Positions 45,612-53,570 of a stretch of DNA of 64,000 nucleotides are shown in pieces. Within the stretch, counting starts at the first letter, position 1. The number at the start of each line of letters is the position of its first letter. Below the pieces are notes generated by a model. That model worked only from the letters and a program-made list of their open reading frames with translations. It was not told the origin of the DNA and made no database searches. The DNA is from JOPF136 sp963773835 (GTDB lineage Bacteria; Acidobacteriota; Terriglobia; Acidiferrales; UBA7541). The stretch lies in assembly GCA_963773835.1 (NCBI GenBank), contig CAVZCQ010000001.1, positions 1,302,001 through 1,366,000 on the forward strand, written 5' to 3'. The position numbers were made by a program, and so were the translations under genes.

Positions 45612-46535
45612 CTACTTCTTCGTCATTGTGCTTCCCAGGATTTCACTGGCTGCGACAATGGTATTCACGTGGATGCGCACAGTATCCTCGGTGAGGCGGG
45701 CGTAGCCACCTGCCGGCGCGCTGGCCACGGGGATGCTCCGGCGGCGTGCGTGGTCGAAAACCATGCGGTCGCGCCGCTTCAACCCCTCGATGGTCATGGA
45801 AAGCCCGCCGAGCTGATCCTCGCAGTAGGGGTCTGCGCCGCCGATGTAGAACACGAGGTCGGCGTGGAATTGGTCGAATGCCTCGATGAGCTTCCTTTCG
45901 AGAATGGCCAGGTAATCGTCATCCCCGGTGCCGTCCGCGAGGTCGATATCGATGTCCGAAGGGGGCTTTATGACCGGGTAATTGTTCTCCTGGTGGATGG
46001 AAAGGGTGAAGACGGTGGGATCGCTGGCGAAAATCGAGGCGGTGCCATTGCCTTGGTGCACGTCCGTGTCGACGACCATGACTTTGCGGGCGGCCCCGTC
46101 GGCCTGAAGCCTGCGGATGGCTACCGCAACGTCGTGAATCGCGCAGAAGCCTTCGCCGTGGCCGGGATGCGCATGATGCAGGCCGCCGGCGAGATTGGCG
46201 GCAAACCCATCCTCCAGAGCGTGCTGTCCAGCCAGAATCGCGCCGCCCGCTGCCAGCCAGACGGCCTCCACCATTTCCCGCGACCAGGGGATCTCCATCT
46301 GCATCAGTTCGCGGAGTGAGAGCTCGCCGGTCTTCAGTTTGCGGACCCAATCCGGCGTATGGACGCGCAGCATGTCCTCGTCGGCCGCCGGCTCGGGAGT
46401 CAGGAAATCCTCCGCCCCGGCAATGTGGTCGCGGAGCAGCGCTTCGTAAATCAGCTTGTACTTCTGCGACGGGAAGACGTGCTCGCCCAGATGCAAATCG
46501 TAGCGAGGGTGATACACGAGTTTGAACGGCAGCAT
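45612..46535 (-). CDS. Histone-deacetylase-family (class II-like) hydrolase
   Basis: 307 residues from the ATG at 46535; the frame is open to 46637, but the conserved fold begins at PFKLVYHPRYDLHLGEHVFPSQKY. The zinc-dependent deacetylase core is complete: His120-His121 (AGGLHHAHPGHGEGFCAIHDVA), zinc ligands Asp158 and His160 (VVDTDVHQGNGTA) and Asp235 (YIGGADPYCEDQLGG), and the catalytic-type Tyr278 (AGGYAR). Bacterial members act on acetylated small molecules (acetoin-utilisation AcuC, polyamines) or proteins; which applies here cannot be told. It is divergent from the small Cys-rich gene. Confidence 0.92.
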   Translation of the reverse strand: MLPFKLVYHPRYDLHLGEHVFPSQKYKLIYEALLRDHIAGAEDFLTPEPAADEDMLRVHTPDWVRKLKTGELSLRELMQMEIPWSREMVEAVWLAAGGAILAGQHALEDGFAANLAGGLHHAHPGHGEGFCAIHDVAVAIRRLQADGAARKVMVVDTDVHQGNGTASIFASDPTVFTLSIHQENNYPVIKPPSDIDIDLADGTGDDDYLAILERKLIEAFDQFHADLVFYIGGADPYCEDQLGGLSMTIEGLKRRDRMVFDHARRRSIPVASAPAGGYARLTEDTVRIHVNTIVAASEILGSTMTKK

Positions 46536-46670
46536 GTAAGCGCTCAGAGCTGCGCGGCGGGCTTCGAAACGTCCGGAAACTGCCGCGCGCGGACAGAGTA
46601 TCCGGAAGCTGCGCGCGAGGCAATCGCCCCGGTACATCGATGATTTGGCCGTGTGCTATAGTCGGCTGCG

Positions 46671-47066
46671 GTGCGAAGATTCGTTGCGATCGTGGCGCTC
46701 GTCAGTCTGTTGGCGGGGCCGGTGTCCGCCTGGCCTGCTGGCCAGTGCTGCTCCTGCGCCGACTGCTGCAAATCGGGGATCTGCCCGATGCACGCGCGTC
46801 CCGCAAAACCTGCGGATACCGGCGAGCAGGCGATCTGCCATCACACGACCAACGCGCCGGATTCCAGACCGAAATGTGGCGCCGGAGCTCAATGCACGCG
46901 CTCGTCGCAACAGATGCATCCCCCGCCGCTGCCGCGCGGAGTTCTGAGCGCGGCTTCCATGGCACCCGCACCGACAGAGGCAAATTCCAGCGCGGCGACG
47001 GCGCAGATGGCTGCGGCCTGCGGATTCGTTTCTCCTCCCTTTAAGCCTCCGCGGCTCGCCGCATGA
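46671..47066 (+). CDS. Small secreted Cys/His/Met-rich protein
   Basis: 131 residues from a GTG start. A signal peptide (1-20) is followed by a dense Cys cluster (CCSCADCCKSGICPMH), then CHH and CGAGAQC, and a Pro/Ala/Ser-rich tail. Cys, His and Met clustering of this kind suggests metal binding, perhaps copper; similar small proteins (DUF2946-like) are found beside TonB receptors for metals. That assignment is an inference. It precedes the TonB receptor by 145 bp on the same strand. TATAGT at 46655-46660 could be a -10 box very close to the start, but no -35 is convincing. Confidence 0.6.
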   Translation: MRRFVAIVALVSLLAGPVSAWPAGQCCSCADCCKSGICPMHARPAKPADTGEQAICHHTTNAPDSRPKCGAGAQCTRSSQQMHPPPLPRGVLSAASMAPAPTEANSSAATAQMAAACGFVSPPFKPPRLAA

Positions 47067-47211
47067 TTCGGGCCGCTTTCCGCAAATAGAAACCGTTTAC
47101 CTGCGAATTCCGAGCCGGCAGTGCGAGCGCCGGGATTCCGCCCGTCCGCGCGCAATCACGCGCGCGATTGATTCATCCCGTTCGGGAGCGATACGGGAAG
47201 GGAACAGTTCG

Positions 47212-49464
47212 ATGCAGCGAAGCTGGGGAGTGCCGCTGGTTGTTTTGTGTCTGGCCGTGGCCGCACTGTGCGGCGTTATTCCATTGCGGGCCACAGTGTT
47301 CGGGACGGTGCGGGGAATCGTTCACGACCCGCAGCACCGTCCCGTGGAAGGAGCCACCGTGGTGTTGCGGGGGACGTCATCGGGCGTAGAGCGGACGACG
47401 CAATCGAACGCCGGCGGCGATTTCAATTTTGACGCGGTGGCGCTGGGCGAGTACACGGTGGAAGTCAGCGCAAAAGGCTTTGCCGCGGCGAGCAGCCGGG
47501 TCACCGTACTCTCCGGCACGGCGCCGATTTTGCACGTGCAACTCCAGATTGCGGCGCAGTCGGAGAGCGTGACCGTAACAGCGGCAACGGCTCCGGCGCA
47601 GACGCTTTCGATAACCCCCACGACGATACTGAACCGGCAGGAAATCGCGAGCACACCGGGAGCGGCGCGAGCGAACAGCCTGGCGATCATCACGGACTAC
47701 GTTCCCGGAGCGTACGTGACGCACGACCAGTTGCACGTTCGCGGGGGCCATCAGGTGAGCTGGCTGATCGATGGGGTTCCCATTCCCAACACGAACATCG
47801 CGAGCAACCTCGGCCCGCAAATGGCGCCCCGGGATATCGACACGATTGAGATGCAGAGCGGAAGCTACGCGGCGGACTACGGAGACCGCACGTACGGAAT
47901 CTTCGACGTGGCGCCGCGCACCGGGTTCGAGGGGAACCGGCAGGGCGAACTGGTGCTGACGGCGGGAAACTTTTACCAGACGGACGACCAGATCAATTTC
48001 GGAGACCACACGAGCCGGTTCGCGTACTACGCGAGCCTGAACGCGAATCGCAGCAACCTGGGGCTCGAGACGCCGACATCGGCCGTCCTGCACGACGCCG
48101 CGAACGGAGTGGGAGGATTCACCTCGCTGATCTTCAACGCGGACCCGCAGGACCAATTGCGGCTGGTGGCCCAGGTGCGCCGCGATTTCTACCAGGTTCC
48201 GTTCGACCCGAACGACCCGGACATCACGGCGGGCGAATTCCTGTCGGATGCGAACATCGAGAAGGACGCGTTCGTGGTTTTCTCGTGGGTGCACACGTTC
48301 AGCCCGGGGCTGCTTTTCACTCTTTCGCCCTTCTATCATTTCAACAGCGCCGACTACGTGGGCAGCGCACACGACCAACCGAGCGCCACGACGGAAAACC
48401 GCGCCTCGAACTACGAAGGAGGGCAGGCGACGATTTCGTGGGTGAAGAAACAGAACAATCTTCGCGCGGGGCTCTACGGGTTTGCCCAGCAGGACAGCGA
48501 CCTCTTCGGAGTGGTGTTCCATGACGGGAGCGGAACTCCGCCGCTCTCGACGACGGTAAACCCGGTGGGCAGTCTGGTGTCGTTCTATGCCGACGATCAA
48601 ATCAAACTCACTTCCTGGCTGTCGTTGAATGCGGGCCTGCGGCAGACGCATTTCTCGGGGGGCGTGGTGGAGAACGCGACGGACCCGCGGGTGGGGGCCT
48701 CCGTGCGCATCCCCCATTTGAACTGGGTGTTCCGCGCGTTCTACGGGCATTTCTACCAGGCGCCGCCGCTGGCTAGCGTTTCCGGACCATTGCTCGATTT
48801 CATCACCAATGTGCAGCAACTGGCCTATCTTCCGCTGCGGGGCGAGCGGGACGACGAGCACCAATTCGGCGTGACGATTCCGCTGAAAGGCTGGACGCTC
48901 GATGCGGACACCTTCCTGACGCGGGCGAAGAACTTTTTTGATCACAACAACCTGAACAACTCCGACGTTTTTCTGCCGGTGGACGTGCAGGGGGCGCGAA
49001 TCAACGCCTGGGAGCTGACGCTGCGCTCGCCGCGCATCGGGAAGCGCGCGCGGGTCTATCTGACGTATTCCAACCAACTCGCGCAGGGCTTCGGCGGGAT
49101 TACCGGCGGACTGATCGGGCCGGCCCCGGGCGGATACTTCCTGCTGGACCACGATCAGCGGAATACGCTGCACGTGGGAGGGGACTCCAGCCTGCCGTGG
49201 CACTCGTTTGTGTCCACCGATGTGTATTACGGCTCCGGGTTCACAAACGGCAATGCGCCGCAGGGGCCGGACCATCTGCCGGGGCACACCACGTTCGACC
49301 TATCGCTCGGAAAGAACTTCGGCGAGAACTTCTCCGTGTCCGTGCAGGGGATCAACGTGGGGAATCGGCGGGTGCTGCTGGACAACAGTTTCACGTTCGG
49401 GGGCACCCACTACCTGAATCCACGGGAGATCTACGCGCAGCTTCGCTACCGCTTCAAATATTGA
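47212..49464 (+). CDS. TonB-dependent receptor with carboxypeptidase-regulatory-like domain
   Basis: 750 residues. Signal peptide about 1-28; a CarboxypepD_reg-like beta-sandwich (about 30-112, FGTVRGIVHDPQHRPVEGATVVLRG); plug domain (about 125-235, HDQLHVRGGHQVSWLIDGVP ... DIDTIEMQSGSYAADYGDR); and a 22-strand-type barrel to the C-terminal aromatic residue (AQLRYRFKY). This architecture is widespread in Acidobacteriota and Bacteroidota outer-membrane transporters. The substrate is not evident; the neighbouring Cys-rich protein hints at a metal or metal complex. A G/A-rich ribosome binding site (GGGAAGGGAA) precedes the ATG. Confidence 0.92.
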   Translation: MQRSWGVPLVVLCLAVAALCGVIPLRATVFGTVRGIVHDPQHRPVEGATVVLRGTSSGVERTTQSNAGGDFNFDAVALGEYTVEVSAKGFAAASSRVTVLSGTAPILHVQLQIAAQSESVTVTAATAPAQTLSITPTTILNRQEIASTPGAARANSLAIITDYVPGAYVTHDQLHVRGGHQVSWLIDGVPIPNTNIASNLGPQMAPRDIDTIEMQSGSYAADYGDRTYGIFDVAPRTGFEGNRQGELVLTAGNFYQTDDQINFGDHTSRFAYYASLNANRSNLGLETPTSAVLHDAANGVGGFTSLIFNADPQDQLRLVAQVRRDFYQVPFDPNDPDITAGEFLSDANIEKDAFVVFSWVHTFSPGLLFTLSPFYHFNSADYVGSAHDQPSATTENRASNYEGGQATISWVKKQNNLRAGLYGFAQQDSDLFGVVFHDGSGTPPLSTTVNPVGSLVSFYADDQIKLTSWLSLNAGLRQTHFSGGVVENATDPRVGASVRIPHLNWVFRAFYGHFYQAPPLASVSGPLLDFITNVQQLAYLPLRGERDDEHQFGVTIPLKGWTLDADTFLTRAKNFFDHNNLNNSDVFLPVDVQGARINAWELTLRSPRIGKRARVYLTYSNQLAQGFGGITGGLIGPAPGGYFLLDHDQRNTLHVGGDSSLPWHSFVSTDVYYGSGFTNGNAPQGPDHLPGHTTFDLSLGKNFGENFSVSVQGINVGNRRVLLDNSFTFGGTHYLNPREIYAQLRYRFKY

Positions 49465-49597
49465 GCGCGCATTTCCTGTTCCCAGCACCCCGGAATTTCC
49501 CTAGGATAGAGCCGCGCGTGCGTTCCCGAGAGACAGACAGCGCGCGCTGGCTCCTGAGAGTGGAAACGGAACCTCGGCCAAATCCGGAGGGCGTGCC

Positions 49598-50434
49598 ATG
49601 AGACAACTCGTTCTCACAGCGATGGTGGTGCTGTTCCTGACTCTCGGCGTGGCCCCGGCGGCGGGACCGGAATACTCCATTCAGGCCATCCGGTACGCCA
49701 ACGCGCCGGGAATCCCTGTATCCATGATGGTGATGGGCGGGCCGAAGGATGAGAAGGTGGACGCCGTTTTTGTGATCTGGCTGATCCGAGGCGGGGGGCG
49801 AAACATCCTGTTCGACAGCGGATTCCATCGCGAAAAGTGGTTTCAATATTTTCCAGTGACCGATTATCTTCGTCCGGATGAGGCGGTGAAACTGGCAGGA
49901 GTGAAGCCGGAAGAGGTGACGGACGTGATCATCAGCCACGCGCATTGGGACCACATGGACGGGATTGACCTGTTCCCGAAAGCAACGGTGTGGATTCAAA
50001 AGGAAGAATTCCGGTACTACACGGGAGAAGCGTGGCAGCCGGGCGGAAAGCATGGAGGGATCGATCCGGAGGACGCGAAAGAGCTGGTGCAATTGAATAC
50101 GGAAGGCCGGCTGCGCCTGGTGGACGGCGACAACGTGGAGATCCTGCCTGGAATCCGCGCCTACACGGGGGCGCGGCACACGTACGCATCGCAGTACCTG
50201 CGCATCGACGGGAATCCTCCCTTCGTGCTGGCCTCGGACAATTGCTATCTGTACCGCAACCTTGCGGAGCACAAAGCGAGCGCGACGTTTTCCGAGGCGG
50301 ATCAGGCCGCCAATATCCGGAATCAGGAACGGATGATCGAGCTGGCCGGCTCGCCCGACCGGGTGGTGCCTGGGCACGACGCGCTGCAGTTCGAGAAATT
50401 TCCGACGCAGGGCCGTGTGGCGCGAATCCGGTGA
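49598..50434 (+). CDS. Secreted metallo-beta-lactamase-fold hydrolase (AHL-lactonase-like)
   Basis: 278 residues. A signal peptide (1-21) is followed by an MBL fold with the full dizinc set: His114, His116, Asp118, His119 (SHAHWDHMDG), His194 (GARHTYASQY), Asp214 (LASDNCYLY) and His260 (VVPGHD). The layout and the FDSGFH segment match the N-acyl homoserine lactonase (AiiA-like) branch, so quorum-signal quenching in the periplasm or outside is possible. AHL hydrolysis is an inference; other lactones or esters are equally compatible. GGAGG lies a few bases before the ATG. Confidence 0.88.
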   Translation: MRQLVLTAMVVLFLTLGVAPAAGPEYSIQAIRYANAPGIPVSMMVMGGPKDEKVDAVFVIWLIRGGGRNILFDSGFHREKWFQYFPVTDYLRPDEAVKLAGVKPEEVTDVIISHAHWDHMDGIDLFPKATVWIQKEEFRYYTGEAWQPGGKHGGIDPEDAKELVQLNTEGRLRLVDGDNVEILPGIRAYTGARHTYASQYLRIDGNPPFVLASDNCYLYRNLAEHKASATFSEADQAANIRNQERMIELAGSPDRVVPGHDALQFEKFPTQGRVARIR

Positions 50435-50520
50435 GTTCGCTGCGGGGCGCGCTGCGAAATCTGCGCGCGTGAGCACTGGAAATTCCATGCCTGAAGGCGC
50501 CGGAGAGACCGTGGCCGGCC

Positions 50521-50991
50521 TCATTTGCGAGGCAGCAGGCGGGAATCAAAGCGGAAGCGCGTCGGCTTTCCAATCTTCAGCCTCACGAAATCCGCGTGCC
50601 GGGGATTGAGCAGAAAATTGCATTCCGCCGGAATGATGACGCTCGGAACCTGGAGGACGCAGGAACTCCCTGACGCCACCCACTTGTCGCCAATCTCCGT
50701 CAGCTCATGAGGCGCCGGATATGCCTGCCAATTCTTGGGCAAAGAGGAAACGTCCACCCGCTCGATGAGGCCGGAGTCCATCCCGACGGGGATGGCCTCA
50801 AAGCTGGAGAGAAATTGGGCGAGCTTGAGGCGGGCAAGGAGCTCCAGGGCAGCCAGAGACTGCGACTGCGCCGCATAAACTACAGCTACCCCCGGCGAAT
50901 TCCACCTGCCGCCGTAGCGACGCGCTCCCTCGCCGCTGAAAGCCGCGCGAACGAGCCTGGTTTTGACAATCCGCCAGGCAACGATCGTCAA
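50521..50991 (-). CDS. RES-domain toxin
   Basis: 156 residues of the RES family (NAD+-degrading toxins such as MbcT and Res). Conserved positions visible are Arg29 in GGRWNSPGVAVVYAA, Tyr39 and Glu50 (SLAALELLAR), and a C-terminal Ser/Asn segment (PSVIIPAECNFLLNPRHADF). It is encoded directly after its antitoxin with a 4-bp overlap of stop and start. Such toxins deplete NAD+ and cause stasis or death when the antitoxin is lost. Confidence 0.92.
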   Translation of the reverse strand: MTIVAWRIVKTRLVRAAFSGEGARRYGGRWNSPGVAVVYAAQSQSLAALELLARLKLAQFLSSFEAIPVGMDSGLIERVDVSSLPKNWQAYPAPHELTEIGDKWVASGSSCVLQVPSVIIPAECNFLLNPRHADFVRLKIGKPTRFRFDSRLLPRK

Positions 50992-51467
50992 ACAACCACT
51001 CCATGCTCGAGTTTGCCAATCAGGTTTTCCACTTCCCGGGCACCCAGTTCGGTGCGCACGTAGTCCAGGGGAGTATGGTTGTCCAGGGCGCGCTCCGGTG
51101 CGCGTAGCCAGGTCATGGCGGCGGCCACATCGCCCTCGAAGAGGGCCACGGCACTTTCAAACACCCTGGAAAGCCGCAACAACCTCTCCGCCTCCTCCAA
51201 TGGAAATCTCCCTTTAACCTTTCGCCGGGCCAGAGTCCGTTCCGGCACGGCGATCACGAAAGCGATTTCCGGAATGGACATGCCGCTTTCCCGAGAAAGC
51301 GACTCCAGTGCGCGGAACGAGACCCGGCTGGGAAGCTCTCGAATCAAGGCGTGCGGCGAGAGCTGCGGCAGACCGAGGCTGGCCCCCTCGTGCGAGTAGC
51401 GCTTGCGGCGGGGATAACGAGGAGCACGGCGGGTGGCGACACGATCGGGGGCCAGTTTGGAGCTCAT
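50988..51467 (-). CDS. Xre/MbcA/ParS-type antitoxin
   Basis: 159 residues. A basic N-terminal tail precedes an Xre-like HTH (LSRESGMSIPEIAFVIAVPERTLARRKVKGRFPLEEAERLLRL) and the C-terminal toxin-binding domain (AMTWLRAPERALDNHTPLDYVRTELGAREVENLIGKLEHG), the usual DUF2384 architecture. The start ATG has no room for a ribosome binding site because a good promoter lies only about 7 nt upstream, which points to a leaderless message. It represses its own operon in characterised relatives. Confidence 0.93.
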   Translation of the reverse strand: MSSKLAPDRVATRRAPRYPRRKRYSHEGASLGLPQLSPHALIRELPSRVSFRALESLSRESGMSIPEIAFVIAVPERTLARRKVKGRFPLEEAERLLRLSRVFESAVALFEGDVAAAMTWLRAPERALDNHTPLDYVRTELGAREVENLIGKLEHGVVV

Positions 51468-51473
51468 AAAAAC

Positions 51474-51502
51474 AGACTAGCGTGCCGCTGCCATTATGTC
51501 AA
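51474..51502 (-). promoter_or_regulatory. Sigma-70-type promoter of the Res/Xre operon
   Basis: On the minus strand, TTGACA (51502-51497), a 17-bp spacer and TAGTCT (51479-51474) lie directly before ATG 51467. A start about 7 nt after the -10 would fall on the A of the ATG. An inverted repeat GCCATT (51490-51495) and AATGGC (51516-51521) brackets the -35 and could be the antitoxin's operator. Confidence 0.65.
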
Positions 51503-51606
51503 CATCTGTCTGCCAAATGGCGCCTGGCCGAGAGGGCGGCAGAGCTGGCTTTGCTGAAAATACGCCGCGGCAAACAGCGCACTCCGAAGCAGTGGCTTCT
51601 CGCGTG

Positions 51607-52689
51607 TCAGCTTTCGCGGTCGAGGAGAAAATCTGGGACGGCGAGGAGAGCGCGGCGATACTCGCTGTCGGGCAGCTCGGGGAGGCTGGCTTTGGCCTGA
51701 GCGGCGTAGTCCTGGGCCAGGGCGCGGGCGCGGTCGATGGCGCCGGTGCGGCGCACGAATTCCAGAATCTGTTCCGGTTGGCCGGCTGTGAAGCCGTGTC
51801 CGGCCAAAACGGCAGCGACCAGATCGCGTTCCTCCGGGCGAGCCTGGGCCAGCGCATAAATCAACGGCAGAGTGACCTTTCCTTCTTTCAAATCGTTCAG
51901 GACCGGTTTGCCGATTTTGGCGGGGTCGGAAGTAAAATCGAGCAAATCGTCCACGAGCTGGAATGCCAGCCCGGCGAAACGCCCGTAGTCGGCCATAGCC
52001 TGTTCGGTTTCGGGATCCTGCGCGGCGAGCACGGCGCCCAATTGAGCGCATCCGCTCAGCAGGCAGGCGGTCTTGCGGTAGGAAAGCTCCATGGCCTGGC
52101 GGTCGGTGACATCCATGCGGCCGATGAGGTCGAGCTGGAGGAGCTCGCCTTCCACCATGTTCTGGGTCAGCTCGATGAGCACGTCGAGGATGCGGAAGTT
52201 GCGTTCGCGCATGGCGAGCTGGAAGGACTGCATGTAGAGCCAATCGCCGGAGAGGACGCTGCGATGGTTCCCCCAGCGGGAGTTGGCGGAAGGGCGGCCG
52301 CGGCGGAGGCTGGTCTCGTCGATGACGTCGTCGTGGATGAGCGTGGCGGTGTGGATCATCTCCATCACCGCGCCGAGACGGATGGTGCTGCCCCCGCGAT
52401 AGCCGCAGAGCCCCGCGGAAAGGAGCAGGAGCGCGGGACGGAGGCGTTTGCCCCCGCCCTGGATGACGTAGGAGCCGACCTCAGCGACGGCGGGAATGGC
52501 TTCCGCGTTCTGGGCGGAGATTTCCTGCTCCACGCGGGCGAGGTCGTCGCGCACCAGGTCAAAAATCTCGCGTGCGGTCAGAAGAGGGATGTCAGCCTCC
52601 AGCCCCGTTTGCGCCCGATCCAGTGCTCTCTTCCGCTGGCCCCCTGATCTGGAAGAGTTCGCGGAAGTTGGCCGATGTCCGGGCGCCAA
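51607..52689 (-). CDS. Polyprenyl (trans-isoprenyl) diphosphate synthase
   Basis: Class I isoprenyl transferase making long-chain prenyl diphosphates for quinones or other isoprenoids; about 335 core residues. Numbering from TTG 52689: GGGKRLRPALLLL at 78-90; first Asp-rich motif Asp120-Asp121-x-x-Asp124 (LIHDDVIDETSLRRGRPS); second motif Asp247-Asp248-x-x-Asp251 (FQLVDDLLDF); KxxGK-like loop near 258-261. The start is unclear: TTG 52689 would overlap tatD by 98 bp, and there is no in-frame ATG or GTG until well into the domain; a CTG (about 52615, after GGAAGAGAG) is possible. The core clearly begins at about residue 36 (LLTAREIFDLVRDDLARVE). Confidence 0.92.
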   Translation of the reverse strand: MAPGHRPTSANSSRSGGQRKRALDRAQTGLEADIPLLTAREIFDLVRDDLARVEQEISAQNAEAIPAVAEVGSYVIQGGGKRLRPALLLLSAGLCGYRGGSTIRLGAVMEMIHTATLIHDDVIDETSLRRGRPSANSRWGNHRSVLSGDWLYMQSFQLAMRERNFRILDVLIELTQNMVEGELLQLDLIGRMDVTDRQAMELSYRKTACLLSGCAQLGAVLAAQDPETEQAMADYGRFAGLAFQLVDDLLDFTSDPAKIGKPVLNDLKEGKVTLPLIYALAQARPEERDLVAAVLAGHGFTAGQPEQILEFVRRTGAIDRARALAQDYAAQAKASLPELPDSEYRRALLAVPDFLLDRES

Positions 52690-53422
52690 TCTCGTCTTCG
52701 GGTAAGTGTCTCACAGAGGCCAGCGTTCGTGCCACCGCCTGGACGTGGGCGGGCTCGTTGCGTTTTCCGCGGAAGCCCTGAGGGGCGAGAAAGGGCGAAT
52801 CGGTTTCAATCAGGAGCGAATCGAGGGGAAGAGAGGCGGCGACGTCGCGCAGAGGCTGGGATTTTGGATAGGTGAGATTTCCGGCGAAGGAGATGCGGAA
52901 ACCCATGTTCAGGCCGCGGCGGGCGTCCTCCGCAGCGCCGCTGAAGCAGTGAAAGATGCCGCCGAAACCGGAACTGGCCCAGTCCTCCTCGAGGATGGTG
53001 AGGCAATCGGGCCAGGCCTCGCGGCAGTGGATAATGACGGGCTTTCGGACGCGGCGTGCGATGGCGAGCTGGTCTCGGAATATGGTGTGCTGGACGTCGC
53101 GGGGGGAATGGTCGTAGTGATAGTCGAGGCCGATCTCGCCCCAGGCGATGACGCGAACGTGGCCTGCGTAGGCCTCGGCCTCCTGGAGGTGGCGGGGGGT
53201 GGCGAGACGCGCTTCGTGGGGATGAATGCCCACGGTAGCGTAGATCCAGGAGTGCCGCTCGGCGAAGGGGAGAGCGGCGTCGAGTTTGTCGGGGCCGGAG
53301 GCGCTGCCGATGGCGAGGATGGTGGAGACGCCGGCTTCGCGGGCGCGGGCGAGAACGGCGTCGCGGTCGGCGTCGAAATCGGGGAAATCGAGGTGGGCGT
53401 GGGAGTCGATCAGTTCCGGCAT
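52592..53422 (-). CDS. TatD-family metal-dependent hydrolase
   Basis: 276 residues, a full TIM-barrel TatD-type nuclease/hydrolase. Metal ligands are visible at His8 and His10 (LIDSHAHLDFPDF), Glu96 (AWGEIGLDYHYD), His132 (PVIIHCREA), His158 (GIFHCFSG) and Asp208 (LLIETDSPFLAPQG). Family members act as 3'-5' DNA exonucleases or D-aminoacyl-type hydrolases in the cytoplasm. It lies downstream of metG on the same strand, a pairing also seen in many other bacteria. The last 20 residues (SGANGAGG end) are disordered and overlap the synthase reading frame. Confidence 0.93.
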   Translation of the reverse strand: MPELIDSHAHLDFPDFDADRDAVLARAREAGVSTILAIGSASGPDKLDAALPFAERHSWIYATVGIHPHEARLATPRHLQEAEAYAGHVRVIAWGEIGLDYHYDHSPRDVQHTIFRDQLAIARRVRKPVIIHCREAWPDCLTILEEDWASSGFGGIFHCFSGAAEDARRGLNMGFRISFAGNLTYPKSQPLRDVAASLPLDSLLIETDSPFLAPQGFRGKRNEPAHVQAVARTLASVRHLPEDEIGARTSANFRELFQIRGPAEESTGSGANGAGG

Positions 53423-53527
53423 GGGAACACCTGAGGGGGAGAGAAGGAGTGAGACGGGGGAGATGAAAACGCGGAGGCGCAGAGGGACGCAGAGAAAAGA
53501 AAGAAAACGGACGGAGAAACGGCCTCT

Positions 53528-53551
53528 CGCAAAGGCGCAAAGGCGCGAAGG
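53528..53551. repeat. Three CGCAAAGG-type octamers
   Basis: cgcaaagg, cgcaaagg, cgcgaagg in tandem, in the 148-bp gap between metG and tatD. The same gap has CGCAGAGG-GACGCAGAG nearby (about 53477). Similar purine-rich units are scattered in many bacterial genomes; no function is known. Confidence 0.6.
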
Positions 53552-53570
53552 GCCGCAAAGGAGAACGGAG

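Noticed and set aside
47377..49287. 636-codon frame antisense to the TonB receptor
   Set aside because: Arg/His/Val-rich shadow of the receptor's codon bias.
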